From contig NZ_FQWI01000001.1 in assembly GCF_900129615.1 (NCBI RefSeq), positions 682,001 through 746,000 on the forward strand: a stretch of DNA of 64,000 nt, written 5' to 3'. Below, piece by piece: positions 28,033 through 36,855 of the stretch (its first letter is position 1; each line of letters starts with the position of its first letter). A program made the translations under genes and the position numbers. Below the pieces are notes generated by a model that was not told the origin of the DNA, searched no databases, and saw only the letters and a program-made list of their open reading frames with translations. This DNA comes from Pectobacterium carotovorum (GTDB lineage Bacteria > Pseudomonadota > Gammaproteobacteria > Enterobacterales > Enterobacteriaceae).

Positions 28033-30399
28033 CTATTGGTGTTGATAGGTCGCCGTGCGGACACCGTTAATGTACAGCTGGCGCTGCTCACCCGCCGGCA
28101 GGCGTAGCGTCGCGTGCTGCCAGGCGGGCTGATATCGCCCTTCTGACGTAAACATCACGTCAATCCGTTGGTTATCCGCACGGATTTCCCAGCGCAGCCA
28201 CAGCGCGTGTCCTTCACGCCATTGCCACGTCTCACCATCGTCCTCAAACAGCAGCCCGCGATCTGTACCGCCTGCGACAGGCGGAAAAAGCAGGAATTCA
28301 CGCTGGTCATCTTCATGCGGACTGACGTGCGCCGTTCGTCCCGACAGCGGAATCATCGCACCCGCTCTGACCAACAGCGGGAGACGTTCCAACGGCGCAT
28401 CCAACACGATCGTCTGTCCACCGCTGAACCATTGGCCGGAATGAAAATCGTACCAGCCCGATGTATTCGCTGGCAGGTACACCGTACGTTGACGCTGCCC
28501 TTGCTCGACCACGCTGGCGACCAGAATGTCTCGCCCCAGCATGAAATCGTCGGTTTCTTCCAGCGTCGCGCTGTCCTGTTCGTGGTCGAGGAACATCGGG
28601 CGCAGCATCGGCTCATCGTCCGCGCTGGCCTGCCACAACAAGGTATAAAAATACGGCAGTAGACGGTAGCGCAGCGCAATAGCACTGCGTATCGCGGACG
28701 TTACCGCAGGATACATCCACGGTTCATTTACCGTCTGGTCGTCATTCCAGGAGTGAATGGTGAAACGCGGGTGCATCACGCCGTTCTGAACCCAGCGCAC
28801 AAAAAGTTCGGCATCCGGTTTGTCGCCCGAAAATCCGCCGACGTCGTGCCCGACATTAAACAGGCCGGACAGGCTCATCCCGACTCCCATCCGAGTGTTG
28901 TAGCGTAGCGTCTGCCAGTTGGTGCGGTTATCGCCGCTCCAGGTCTGCACATAGCGCTGCATTCCCGCACAGCCGGAACGAGAGATCAGATAAGGCCGCA
29001 GCGTCGGGGCAAAGCGCTGCTGCGCCTCCAGCGAGGCGCGCATCATCAACAGTGGCATCAGCGGGCGAATGTGTTTGATCGCCATCGTTTCGCCGAATCC
29101 GTGACAGCGGGCTTCACCATCCCAAACTTCATACTCGTTATTGTCATTCCACGTCGAATCAATCCCTTTCTCCAGCAACTGCCGGGTGACGTTCTCCTGC
29201 CACCATGCCACCGTTGCCGGATTGGTGAAATCAAGGTGCGAACCTTCATCGTCCCAAAAGCTGGAACGCTCTGGTACATCGGATTCAGAATCACGGATAA
29301 ATAGCCCCTGCGCCGACACCTCGTCGTATTTCGAGTGATCTTGCAGTAAACAAGGTTTGATATTGGCCGCCAGTTTGAGGCCCGCCTCGTGGAAAGCCTG
29401 CGACATCACCTCCGGCTGAGGGACTTTGTCGTAATTCCAGTTAAACACATAGCGCTTATTGTTGATCGACGTGTAACCCGACGAGAGTTGGAACGAATCA
29501 CACGGGATATGATGTTCTCGGCACAGCGCGATAAATTTCATCAGCTGCTGCTGCGCATCGGGCGCATCGGTGTAATGCATGGTGGAACCGCTGTAGCCCA
29601 GGCTCCATTTTGGCCCAAAGAGCGTTTTCCCCGTCAGGCGCACGAACGCTTTCGTCACATCCAACACCCGCGGCCCGATGAACAGGTAATAATCGAGATC
29701 GCCCGCCTCCGCCTGATAGCGCCGATAAGCCAGATGGTAATTATCGATTTCATTGCCGAGATCGAGCCAGGTCGTGCTCAGGTTATCGTAAAACAGGCCG
29801 AAACTGACATCGTCGCGCCGGGTAATGGTAAAGGGAACATGCTTATACAGCGGATCGGTGCTCGCCGCGTTGTAGCCCATCGCGTCCAGATTGCGGAACT
29901 CAAACCGGCGTCCGGTGCGTTCAAGGTCGCCCGCTTTCTCGCCCAGCCCGTAATAACGCTCAGTCGGGAAACGGCGCTGATAGTGCGCCACACCGTCACC
30001 GTGTGGGTTGAGCAGATAGGCGCTGGTGGGGCGATCGGCGGCAAACGGCTGCCATTCGCCCTGTTCATCGCAATATTCCCACGCCAGCCACAACGGTTGA
30101 TGAATCGTAATACGCATCCGCGCGGTGCTGATACGCAGCGCATCGTCCAACTGTTCCAGTGAGAATCCCGGCAGGCTGAAACCGTCACTACTTTCGCGGC
30201 TGCGCCCCTGCCAGGGGACATCCTGCTGCGGCGCGATGCTCCAGGTGCGGTTCAGCTTCAGCTCGTCATTCTGTTTAACCAGCACGCGGGCCAACATCGG
30301 TTCCAGCACGTACAGGCGAAACACATGTTTGTCGTCCACCAACAGTTCAACATGGTCGGCGCTCTGATGACGGAACACCCAATTTTTCAACGTTTTCAT
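28033..30399 (-). CDS. GH31 family alpha-glycosidase
   Basis: A 788-residue cytoplasmic glycoside hydrolase of family 31 (alpha-glucosidase/alpha-xylosidase type). N-terminal beta-sandwich about 1-240, (beta/alpha)8 barrel about 250-600, C-terminal beta domains to the end. Catalytic nucleophile Asp419 in DSTWNDNNEYEVW and acid/base Asp490 in QTWSGDNRTNW; the FNVGHDVGGFSG motif follows. It is not a close match to E. coli YicI, so the substrate is not assigned. A clustered hexuronate-type transporter and a LacI regulator suggest a plant-derived oligosaccharide, possibly uronate-substituted. It is the second gene of a transporter-hydrolase unit, starting 34 bases after the MFS gene. Confidence 0.9.
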   Translation of the reverse strand: MKTLKNWVFRHQSADHVELLVDDKHVFRLYVLEPMLARVLVKQNDELKLNRTWSIAPQQDVPWQGRSRESSDGFSLPGFSLEQLDDALRISTARMRITIHQPLWLAWEYCDEQGEWQPFAADRPTSAYLLNPHGDGVAHYQRRFPTERYYGLGEKAGDLERTGRRFEFRNLDAMGYNAASTDPLYKHVPFTITRRDDVSFGLFYDNLSTTWLDLGNEIDNYHLAYRRYQAEAGDLDYYLFIGPRVLDVTKAFVRLTGKTLFGPKWSLGYSGSTMHYTDAPDAQQQLMKFIALCREHHIPCDSFQLSSGYTSINNKRYVFNWNYDKVPQPEVMSQAFHEAGLKLAANIKPCLLQDHSKYDEVSAQGLFIRDSESDVPERSSFWDDEGSHLDFTNPATVAWWQENVTRQLLEKGIDSTWNDNNEYEVWDGEARCHGFGETMAIKHIRPLMPLLMMRASLEAQQRFAPTLRPYLISRSGCAGMQRYVQTWSGDNRTNWQTLRYNTRMGVGMSLSGLFNVGHDVGGFSGDKPDAELFVRWVQNGVMHPRFTIHSWNDDQTVNEPWMYPAVTSAIRSAIALRYRLLPYFYTLLWQASADDEPMLRPMFLDHEQDSATLEETDDFMLGRDILVASVVEQGQRQRTVYLPANTSGWYDFHSGQWFSGGQTIVLDAPLERLPLLVRAGAMIPLSGRTAHVSPHEDDQREFLLFPPVAGGTDRGLLFEDDGETWQWREGHALWLRWEIRADNQRIDVMFTSEGRYQPAWQHATLRLPAGEQRQLYINGVRTATYQHQ

Positions 30400-30433
30400 A
30401 CAGCGTCCTTTTCAGGAAAAGATAAATGAGCCG

Positions 30434-31744
30434 TTATGCCTGCGACCGCGTTTTCCCACGACGTTCAGCAATAAATGCGATCAGGAAGATGGCACCGATC
30501 AGATCGAAGAATCCCATCGCGACAAACAGCGGGTTGAACCCGATTTTGTCGGCGGTGACGCCAATCAACAGCGAGAACAGGAAGCTGGCAATCCAGGCAA
30601 ATGAACCACGCATCCCGTTCACGGTTGCCATCTGGCCTTTATCAAACGATTCCACCACCAGTGCGCTCAACATGCAGGAAATCACCTGATGGCCAAATCC
30701 ACCGATGGAAATCAGCAGAATCGCCACCCACGGATCTTTACTGACGGCAACCAGCGCCAGCGATAGCATCAGAAACGCCCCCGTGACCGAACTCGCCACA
30801 ATCGAGTTGACGCGAGAGCAGCCGAACCAGCGAACGTAGAGCCGGGTGAGGTAGCCGCTGGCGATGCTGCCGAGATCGGCGGCAAGAAACGGTAGCCACG
30901 CGAACATCGCGATTTGTTTCAGATCCATACCGCGTTCATTCGCCAGATAGAGCGGCACCCAAAAACTGAGCACGGCCCACGCGGGCTCCGCCATAAATGC
31001 TGGGATCGCGATACCGTAAAAGCGTTTGTTTTTTGAGACGGTTTTCAGCGCGGTGAAGAAAGGCAGTTTGACCGGAGGCGCCTCGTTGTCCTGACGGATA
31101 AAATCCAGTTCCTCGCGGCTTAAATTCGGGTGATCTTCGGGGTTGTGATAGAACAGCCACCACAGCGCCACCCACAGCAGCGCCAACCCACCGGTGAACA
31201 TAAACGCGCCTTGCCAGCCCAGATAGGCGTGCGCCACAACGATAATCGGCGGTGCCAGCATCGCACCGATGGAAAAGCCAACACCGGCCCAACCTGCCGC
31301 AATCGGTCGCTCCTTTTTAGGGAACCACTCGCCCAGCGTTTTGGCATTCGCCGGTGTCGCTGCCGCTTCGGACGCGCCCATAAAGAAGCGCAAAATCGCC
31401 AGGTGCAGCCAGCTTCCCGCGCCCGCGTGGAAGATGCACATCAGCGCCCAGATCACCGCGCAGATCATAAAGCCCATTTTCAGACCGATAACATCGATCA
31501 GCCAGCCGCAAATCGGCTGAAAAATGGTATACGCCAGCTGGAATGCACCGACGATCCAGGAATATTGCTCGGTGGTGATGCCCATGCTGGTTTTCAGTTC
31601 TGGTGCCAGAATACCCAGCGAATTACGGGTGATGTAATTCACGGTAACGCCGAGCAGGAACAGGCTCAGCACCCACCAGCGCAGATTTCTGAATGTCCGT
31701 TTACCTTTGGTAGCGATGGAGGACGAATTGATGTCGAGACTCAT
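30434..31744 (-). CDS. MFS transporter, ACS family (hexuronate ExuT-like)
   Basis: A 436-residue 12-helix major facilitator of the anion:cation symporter family. Landmarks: first helix WWVLSLFLLGVTVNYITRNSLGILAPEL, GAFQLAYTIFQPICGWLID, and RFFMGASEAAATPANAKTLGEWFP, the conserved ACS motif. ExuT and its relatives import galacturonate/glucuronate or related organic anions. It is the first gene of the unit with the GH31 hydrolase, so the cargo may be a uronate-bearing saccharide. The upstream 320 bp shared with the divergent LacI gene hold several operator-like palindromes. Confidence 0.88.
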   Translation of the reverse strand: MSLDINSSSIATKGKRTFRNLRWWVLSLFLLGVTVNYITRNSLGILAPELKTSMGITTEQYSWIVGAFQLAYTIFQPICGWLIDVIGLKMGFMICAVIWALMCIFHAGAGSWLHLAILRFFMGASEAAATPANAKTLGEWFPKKERPIAAGWAGVGFSIGAMLAPPIIVVAHAYLGWQGAFMFTGGLALLWVALWWLFYHNPEDHPNLSREELDFIRQDNEAPPVKLPFFTALKTVSKNKRFYGIAIPAFMAEPAWAVLSFWVPLYLANERGMDLKQIAMFAWLPFLAADLGSIASGYLTRLYVRWFGCSRVNSIVASSVTGAFLMLSLALVAVSKDPWVAILLISIGGFGHQVISCMLSALVVESFDKGQMATVNGMRGSFAWIASFLFSLLIGVTADKIGFNPLFVAMGFFDLIGAIFLIAFIAERRGKTRSQA

Positions 31745-31824
31745 GGTGACTCCTTTACAGGAAAGTAGGGTTACATTGGTCTGATATCTCGACGGCGTTT
31801 TTGTATTTATAGCCTATCGAACAA

Positions 31825-31838
31825 TCAAACCATTTTCA
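31825..31838. promoter_or_regulatory. LacI-type operator-like site, copy 1
   Basis: TCAAACCATTTTCA matches the perfect-type site at 31947-31960 (TGAAAACATTTTCA) at 12 of 14 positions. It lies about 80 bases before the MFS gene and is a candidate binding site of the divergent LacI-family regulator. Confidence 0.45.
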
Positions 31839-31888
31839 TATCATTGTATTTATTGAATTAAATCCTGTTTCACTACATCTCATCACTG

Positions 31889-31905
31889 AAATTGGTTTAC
31901 CAAAT
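31889..31905. promoter_or_regulatory. ExuR/UxuR-like palindrome
   Basis: AAATTGGTTTACCAAAT contains TTGGT-TT-ACCAA, the half-sites and spacing of the enterobacterial ExuR/UxuR (GntR-family) operator. It sits in the promoter region of a hexuronate-type transporter, which fits. Binding is not proven by sequence alone. Confidence 0.55.
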
Positions 31906-31946
31906 CGAGAGTAGAACAATTGAAAATCGTGAAACACTCACTTTTT

Positions 31947-31960
31947 TGAAAACATTTTCA
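31947..31960. promoter_or_regulatory. LacI-type operator-like site, copy 2
   Basis: TGAAAACATTTTCA is an inverted repeat (TGAAAA-CA-TTTTCA with central asymmetry), the typical form of a LacI/GalR-family operator. A third partial copy, TGAAAACTTTGTCA, is at 32025-32038 just before the regulator gene, suggesting autoregulation. Confidence 0.55.
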
Positions 31961-32064
31961 TGCTATGGTCAAAATGCAGACAAAAGCCTGTCTATAGCGC
32001 CTGAAAACAGGTCACAGATAACAATGAAAACTTTGTCATTTTTGAAGGTGAACGAGATCACAAA

Positions 32065-33135
32065 ATGAAAGGAAACCTGAAAATACGTGAAATTGCGCAG
32101 CGGACGGGCTACTCGATCAGTACGGTCTCACGCGTGTTGTCTGGTCAGTCCAATACCAGCGAGCAGGCAAAAGCGGACATCCTCAACTGCGCCCGCCAAT
32201 GCGGCGTACTGGCCGATCTCGCGAACGGCCGCCTGCTCTTGAACGGGCTAACTATTTTCGCCCCGCCGCGCGCGTTTGATATTCGGTCCGACATCTTCTA
32301 TCACAAGGTGGTACAGAGCATCATTGATGCCCTGAAGCCACACGATGTGCGAGTGCGCTACTGCGGGCTGGAGGAAAATGACAGCGATGCGGCGCTATTT
32401 TTAGACAAAATGCGCGATCCGGCTACGGAAGCGGCGCTGCTGATCGGCATCGACGATCCCTATATTCACGCGCTGGCGGCGGACAGCGGTAAGCCCTGCA
32501 TATTGATTAACTGCATCGACCGCAAGATGCGCTTACCGGGTGTGGCACCCGCACACCGGCTGATTGGCGAGTTCTCCGCCCACTATCTCTTTGAGCAAGG
32601 TCACCATAACGTATTGACGCTGCTGTGCCTGCGTCGCTACACGATGGAACTGCGCCTGGACGGGATTCGGGATGCCTATCAGCACCATAATCTGCCGTTT
32701 TCCCCCGAGGACAACTTGCTGGCATTAGATAATTTCAGCACGACGGATGCCGAACAGACGATGACGGCCTTTTTAGCCCGCTGCCCGCAGGATAAGCGAC
32801 CTACAGCGATTTTGGCAGGCGGTGATTTCATTGCGGTTGGGGTGGTGAATGCGCTGCATAAGGCGGGATTACGCGTACCGCAGGACGTCTCGGTGATGAG
32901 CATGGATGGGTTCAACCTCTCGGCTATTCACGACGTGCCGCTCACGTCGGTACATGTGCCGCGTGAAGCGCTGGGCGAAGAGGCCGTCAGGCTGTTGCAA
33001 TATCGCCTGATCCGCCCCGAAGCCCCCGTGGGCAACCTGCTACTAAACGGTACGCTGGTGGTTCGTCAGTCCGTCAGGCGGCTACGCGCCAGTAAATCAG
33101 TTGCGCCGATACAGGATGAAAGCCTCTACGACTAA
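32065..33135 (+). CDS. LacI-family transcriptional regulator
   Basis: A 356-residue repressor: N-terminal helix-turn-helix LKIREIAQRTGYSISTVSRVLSG with hinge, then a periplasmic-binding-like effector domain (DDPYIHALAADSGKPCILIN; AILAGGDFIAVGVVNALH; DVSVMSMDGFN, a common LacI/GalR motif). It is divergent from the transporter-GH31 unit, which it probably controls through the sites at 31825, 31947 and 32025. Its TAA stop (33133-33135) abuts the edge of a mobile-like repeat that begins at 33136. The effector sugar is unknown. Confidence 0.93.
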   Translation: MKGNLKIREIAQRTGYSISTVSRVLSGQSNTSEQAKADILNCARQCGVLADLANGRLLLNGLTIFAPPRAFDIRSDIFYHKVVQSIIDALKPHDVRVRYCGLEENDSDAALFLDKMRDPATEAALLIGIDDPYIHALAADSGKPCILINCIDRKMRLPGVAPAHRLIGEFSAHYLFEQGHHNVLTLLCLRRYTMELRLDGIRDAYQHHNLPFSPEDNLLALDNFSTTDAEQTMTAFLARCPQDKRPTAILAGGDFIAVGVVNALHKAGLRVPQDVSVMSMDGFNLSAIHDVPLTSVHVPREALGEEAVRLLQYRLIRPEAPVGNLLLNGTLVVRQSVRRLRASKSVAPIQDESLYD

Positions 33136-33339
33136 GAACCTATCCCAGTAGGCGTTATTGGTGCAGTCAGTTTGGACGCGGACAGCGCGCAGAAACCGGA
33201 GCGTACACGTAGTACGTGAGGATTATTCGCTACGCTCACCCTACGGGCCGCCCCAAGGGGCGTTCAAACGCAATAGCGTTTGTGTGAGCACTGCCCAGGT
33301 TCAAAATGGCAAATGAAATAGCCCTAATGGGATAGGTTC
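33136..33339. mobile_element. MITE-like element, copy 1 (about 204 bp)
   Basis: Non-coding element with imperfect terminal inverted repeats (GAACCTATCCCAGTAGG on the left, GAACCTATCCCATTAGG as complement of the right) and possible TAA target duplications on both sides (33133-33135 and 33340-33342). The interior holds hairpins such as CGCCCC-AA-GGGGCG and CAAACGC-AATA-GCGTTTG. A copy about 90 percent alike by eye lies in inverted orientation at 36856-37057. There is no transposase. The left end touches the lacI-type stop codon, and the right end overlaps the lysR-type stop. Confidence 0.75.
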
Positions 33340-34235
33340 TAAGCCTGCAACCACGCCTGCGCAGCATCAAAGAAGTTCTGCGCCAGCGGCGTTGCTCTGC
33401 CAGCCTGGGCGACAACAACAGCCGCACGACGACGCATCGGCGGGAATTGCAGCGGCCGTAGCGTTAACGCGGGCGTCATTTCGGGGATCAGGCTGCCGTG
33501 AGGGACTATGCTGCACCCAAGCCCAACATAGGCGCTTTGGATCAGTTGCAGGACAGAAGCGCTTTCCACCTTGACCCACGGCGAGACGCCCATTTCACGG
33601 AAATGGCTATCCAGATAGCGACGGAAATAGCGGCTGGCCTCCGCCAGACAGAGCGGAGTCTCAGAAAGCGCATCGAGAGGCAGCGGCGTCTCTCCCACCA
33701 GTTGTGGAAAATGGTGCGGATGGAACAAGAGATCAACGCCCTGCTCCTTCAGCGGCGACGCCTGAAAGTGCAGTTCCTGTAGCGTCGAAAATTCAAAAAA
33801 GCCGATACCGACATCCACCGAATGCGCATTCAGCGCTTCCAGCAGCTGATCCGCACTAAACAGCGAGATCTGAAAATCCAGCTGCGGGTAAACCTTGTTC
33901 ACCGCCGCCAGCATGCTCGACAGCGCGATACTGCTTTGCGGCACCGCGCCGATGCGCAATACGCCGCTCACGCCACGTTTCAGCGACGCAACCTCCAGCT
34001 TTAACCCCTGATAAACCGAGACGATTTCCCGCGCCCAGGCCAGCACGCGTTCCCCTTCCGCTGTGAAGCCTTCAAAATTATTACCCCGATTGATTAACGC
34101 CAGATCCAGCTCTCTCTCCAGATTTTTCAACCGCATGGAGAGCGTGGGCTGACTAACAAAACTGGCTTCCGCTGCCCGGCCAAAATGGCGCTCTTTCTCC
34201 AGATTGCACAGGTATTGCAGTTGCTTAATATCCAT
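33339..34235 (-). CDS. LysR-family transcriptional regulator
   Basis: A 298-residue LysR-type regulator: winged helix-turn-helix at the N-terminus (MDIKQLQYLCNLEKERHFGRAAEASFVSQ, given here in two parts with TLSMRLKNLERELDLALI) and a co-inducer domain from about residue 90. The ATG at 34235 starts the family motif directly; a TTG four codons upstream is less likely. It is divergent from the YdeP-type molybdoenzyme gene at 34543, the usual arrangement for a LysR regulator and its target. Its last codon (TAG) lies at the right edge of the mobile-like element, so the original C-terminus may have been slightly altered by insertion. Confidence 0.92.
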   Translation of the reverse strand: MDIKQLQYLCNLEKERHFGRAAEASFVSQPTLSMRLKNLERELDLALINRGNNFEGFTAEGERVLAWAREIVSVYQGLKLEVASLKRGVSGVLRIGAVPQSSIALSSMLAAVNKVYPQLDFQISLFSADQLLEALNAHSVDVGIGFFEFSTLQELHFQASPLKEQGVDLLFHPHHFPQLVGETPLPLDALSETPLCLAEASRYFRRYLDSHFREMGVSPWVKVESASVLQLIQSAYVGLGCSIVPHGSLIPEMTPALTLRPLQFPPMRRRAAVVVAQAGRATPLAQNFFDAAQAWLQA

Positions 34236-34398
34236 CGTCAGGCTCAATCGTCAGACACAGTAGTGGGTAAGCCCCGAGTATACCATCGATAAATACCCTC
34301 TATCCCACCATAGCCGCATTTGATTAGACGCGATCGCTGGCGGCACCTAAACTTCCCTTAAGAGCAAATATTTAAAATTTTGTTCACATAAAAAAAAC

Positions 34399-34525
34399 AA
34401 AACCCTAAATAATTCGAGTTTCAGGCCGGCGGCAACGCAGCGAGTCCCCAGGAGCTTACTCAAGTAAGTGACTGGGGTGAGCGAGGCTGCCAACACACCT
34501 GCAACTTGAAGTATGACGGGTTTAT
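34399..34525. repeat. ERIC element (127 bp)
   Basis: Enterobacterial repetitive intergenic consensus: contains the conserved central inverted repeat (CCCCAGGAGCTTAC / AAGTAAGTGACTGGGG) and ends ACCC...GACGGGT. The length of 127 bp is the canonical full size. It lies in the divergent lysR/ydeP promoter region and ends 17 bases before the ydeP-like start codon, so it forms most of that gene's leader. Confidence 0.92.
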
Positions 34526-34542
34526 TCACCTGCGGAACGTAT

Positions 34543-36855
34543 ATGAAATTCAAACCATCCATCAAGCCATACCGCAATGCGGCTGGCGGCTGGGGCTCGT
34601 TGGAAGCCACCACGCGTTTTGTTCTCGACAGCAAGCAAGCGCTGAAAAATATCCGAAACTTGTTGCGGGTCAATAAATCGAAAGGATTTGATTGCCCCGG
34701 CTGCGCCTGGGGTGATGACAACAGCAGCACGTTCAGTTTCTGTGAAAACGGCGCGAAAGCGGTCAGTTGGGAGGCAACGCGCAAAGCGGTCGATCTGGAT
34801 TTTTTCGCCGCTCACAGCGTCACGACGCTACGTCAGCAAAGTAACTATTTCCTTGAGTATCAGGGGCGCTTAACCCACCCGATGCGCTACGACCGCGCCA
34901 GCGATCGCTATGTCCCTATCGAATGGGACGCCGCGTTTGCGCTGATCGCTCACCACATCGGTAACATGGCACACCCCAATCAAGCGGAGTTTTATACGTC
35001 TGGGCGTGCCAGCAATGAAGCGTCTTACCTGTATCAGCTTTTTGGCCGCATGCTGGGCACCAACAATTTCCCTGACTGCTCGAATATGTGTCATGAGGCC
35101 AGCGGAATCGGTCTGAAACAGAGTATCGGCGTGGGTAAAGGCACGATCCGGCTGGATGATTTCGAACACGCTGATGCGATTTTTGTCTTCGGGCAGAACC
35201 CTGGCACCAATCACCCACGCATGCTGCACAGCCTGCGTCATGCCGCCGATCGCGGCTCGCACGTCGTCTCGTTTAATACGCTACGCGAGCGCGGTCTGGA
35301 ACGTTTTGCCAATCCGCAAAATCCGCTGGAGCTGCTCACGCCGCTGTCTGGCACCATTAGCGAAACCTATCTGCAACCCAATCTGGGTGGCGATATGGCT
35401 GCCGTGCGCGGGATGGTAAAAGCCCTGCTGGAAACGCATCGCCAGCGCCTGTCTGCCGGGGAAGCCGGTTTATTCGATCAGGCTTTCCTGTCCACGCATA
35501 CCCAGCAGGTGGACGACTATCTTACTGTGGTTGATGCCACAAGCTGGCAGAAAATTGAACAGCAGTCCGGCCTGACCGAAGCACAATTGCGCTATGTCGC
35601 GGCAATTTATCAGCAGTCGCCGCGTGTCATTTGCACCTGGGCAATGGGGATTACCCAGCACAAACACTCTGTCGCCACCGTACGGGAAATTGTGAACCTG
35701 CAACTGCTGTTCGGGCAGTTAGGAAAACCGGGTGCGGGGCTGTGTCCAGTACGCGGTCATAGTAATGTGCAGGGCAATCGCACCATGGGGATCGATGAGA
35801 AGCCGACGGCCGCGTTTCTCGATCGTCTGGCAGCGCATTATGACTTCACGCCGCCTTACACCGCAGGCCACAACACGGTAGAAGCTCTGGAAGCGATGCT
35901 GCGCGACGAGATAAAAGTGCTGATCGCGCTGGGCGGTAACCTCGCCGCCGCTGCACCCGATTCGGCCCGCACTGAAGAAGCGCTCAGCCGCTGCGATCTG
36001 ACCGTACACATCAGTACCAAGCTCAACCGCAGCCATCTGATTACCGGCAAGGTCGATGCATTGATTCTGCCAACACTCGGCCGTACCGATCTCGATATGC
36101 AGGCCAGCGGTGCGCAGTTTATTACCGTCGAAGATTCCTTCAGCATGGTGCATGCATCACAGGGCGTCGGGCAGCCGCTTTCGCCATTGCAGCGCTCAGA
36201 AACGGCGATTGTTGCGGGGATTGCCAATGCTGTGCTCGGCCATGAAAAACTCGACTGGCTGGCGCTGGCGGACGATTACTCACGCATCCGCGACCATATT
36301 GCCGCCACCCTTCCCGGCTTTACGGATTTCAATGCCAACTGCGACCTGCCGGGCGGATTCTATCTCGGCAACGCGGCCGCTGAACTGCACTTCAATACAC
36401 CCAACGGCAAAGCGCAATTCAGCCATGCCGCGCTGCCCGACACACTGTTTCCGCAGCTACAAGGCAGCGACGTGCCTTTTACCCTGCAAACCCTGCGTTC
36501 ACACGACCAGTACAACACCACGATTTATGGTCTGGATGACCGCTATCGCGGCGTGTATGGGCAGAGGGAAGTGCTATTCATGCACCCGGATGATATCAGC
36601 GCGCTGGGGCTGGAAGACGGTGATAGGGTCGATATCGAAACGCTGTGGAACGACGGCATTACCCGCATCGTCAACGGTTTCAAGCTAGTGAGCTACGCGA
36701 TTCCGCGCGGTAATCTGGCCGCCTATTATCCCGAAACCAACCCGCTGGTGCCGCTGTCCAGCTTTGGGGATGAAACGCACACGCCAACCTCTAAATCCGT
36801 GCCGGTTAGCGTTCGTCGTAGTACGCAAGCGGAGTCTCTGCTGCGTATCGCCTAA
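34543..36855 (+). CDS. ydeP: FdhF/YdeP-family molybdopterin oxidoreductase
   Basis: A 770-residue cytoplasmic molybdenum-cofactor enzyme of the YdeP family (formate dehydrogenase H-like). Segments: FDCPGCAWGDD near residue 50, where only two cysteines of a classical 4Fe-4S site are present; MRYDRASDRYVPIEWD; EFYTSGRASNEASYLYQLF; NFPDCSNMCHEASG; GHSNVQGNRTMGI; and a C-terminal cofactor domain (LFMHPDDISALGLEDGDRVD). E. coli YdeP is tied to acid resistance, but its reaction is unknown. The ATG at 34543 (MKFKPSIKPY) is preferred over the ATG at 34513, which lies inside the ERIC repeat. The last gene base abuts the second mobile-like repeat. The enzyme substrate is not known. Confidence 0.9.
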   Translation: MKFKPSIKPYRNAAGGWGSLEATTRFVLDSKQALKNIRNLLRVNKSKGFDCPGCAWGDDNSSTFSFCENGAKAVSWEATRKAVDLDFFAAHSVTTLRQQSNYFLEYQGRLTHPMRYDRASDRYVPIEWDAAFALIAHHIGNMAHPNQAEFYTSGRASNEASYLYQLFGRMLGTNNFPDCSNMCHEASGIGLKQSIGVGKGTIRLDDFEHADAIFVFGQNPGTNHPRMLHSLRHAADRGSHVVSFNTLRERGLERFANPQNPLELLTPLSGTISETYLQPNLGGDMAAVRGMVKALLETHRQRLSAGEAGLFDQAFLSTHTQQVDDYLTVVDATSWQKIEQQSGLTEAQLRYVAAIYQQSPRVICTWAMGITQHKHSVATVREIVNLQLLFGQLGKPGAGLCPVRGHSNVQGNRTMGIDEKPTAAFLDRLAAHYDFTPPYTAGHNTVEALEAMLRDEIKVLIALGGNLAAAAPDSARTEEALSRCDLTVHISTKLNRSHLITGKVDALILPTLGRTDLDMQASGAQFITVEDSFSMVHASQGVGQPLSPLQRSETAIVAGIANAVLGHEKLDWLALADDYSRIRDHIAATLPGFTDFNANCDLPGGFYLGNAAAELHFNTPNGKAQFSHAALPDTLFPQLQGSDVPFTLQTLRSHDQYNTTIYGLDDRYRGVYGQREVLFMHPDDISALGLEDGDRVDIETLWNDGITRIVNGFKLVSYAIPRGNLAAYYPETNPLVPLSSFGDETHTPTSKSVPVSVRRSTQAESLLRIA

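Noticed and set aside
31929-31946. CRP-like site CGTGAAACACTCACT before the LacI gene
   Set aside because: The half-sites are separated by five bases, not the six required by the CRP consensus.
34347-34784. 145-codon minus-strand frame over the ERIC and ydeP start
   Set aside because: It runs through a repeat element and antisense to the clear YdeP-type gene; no ribosome site or homology.
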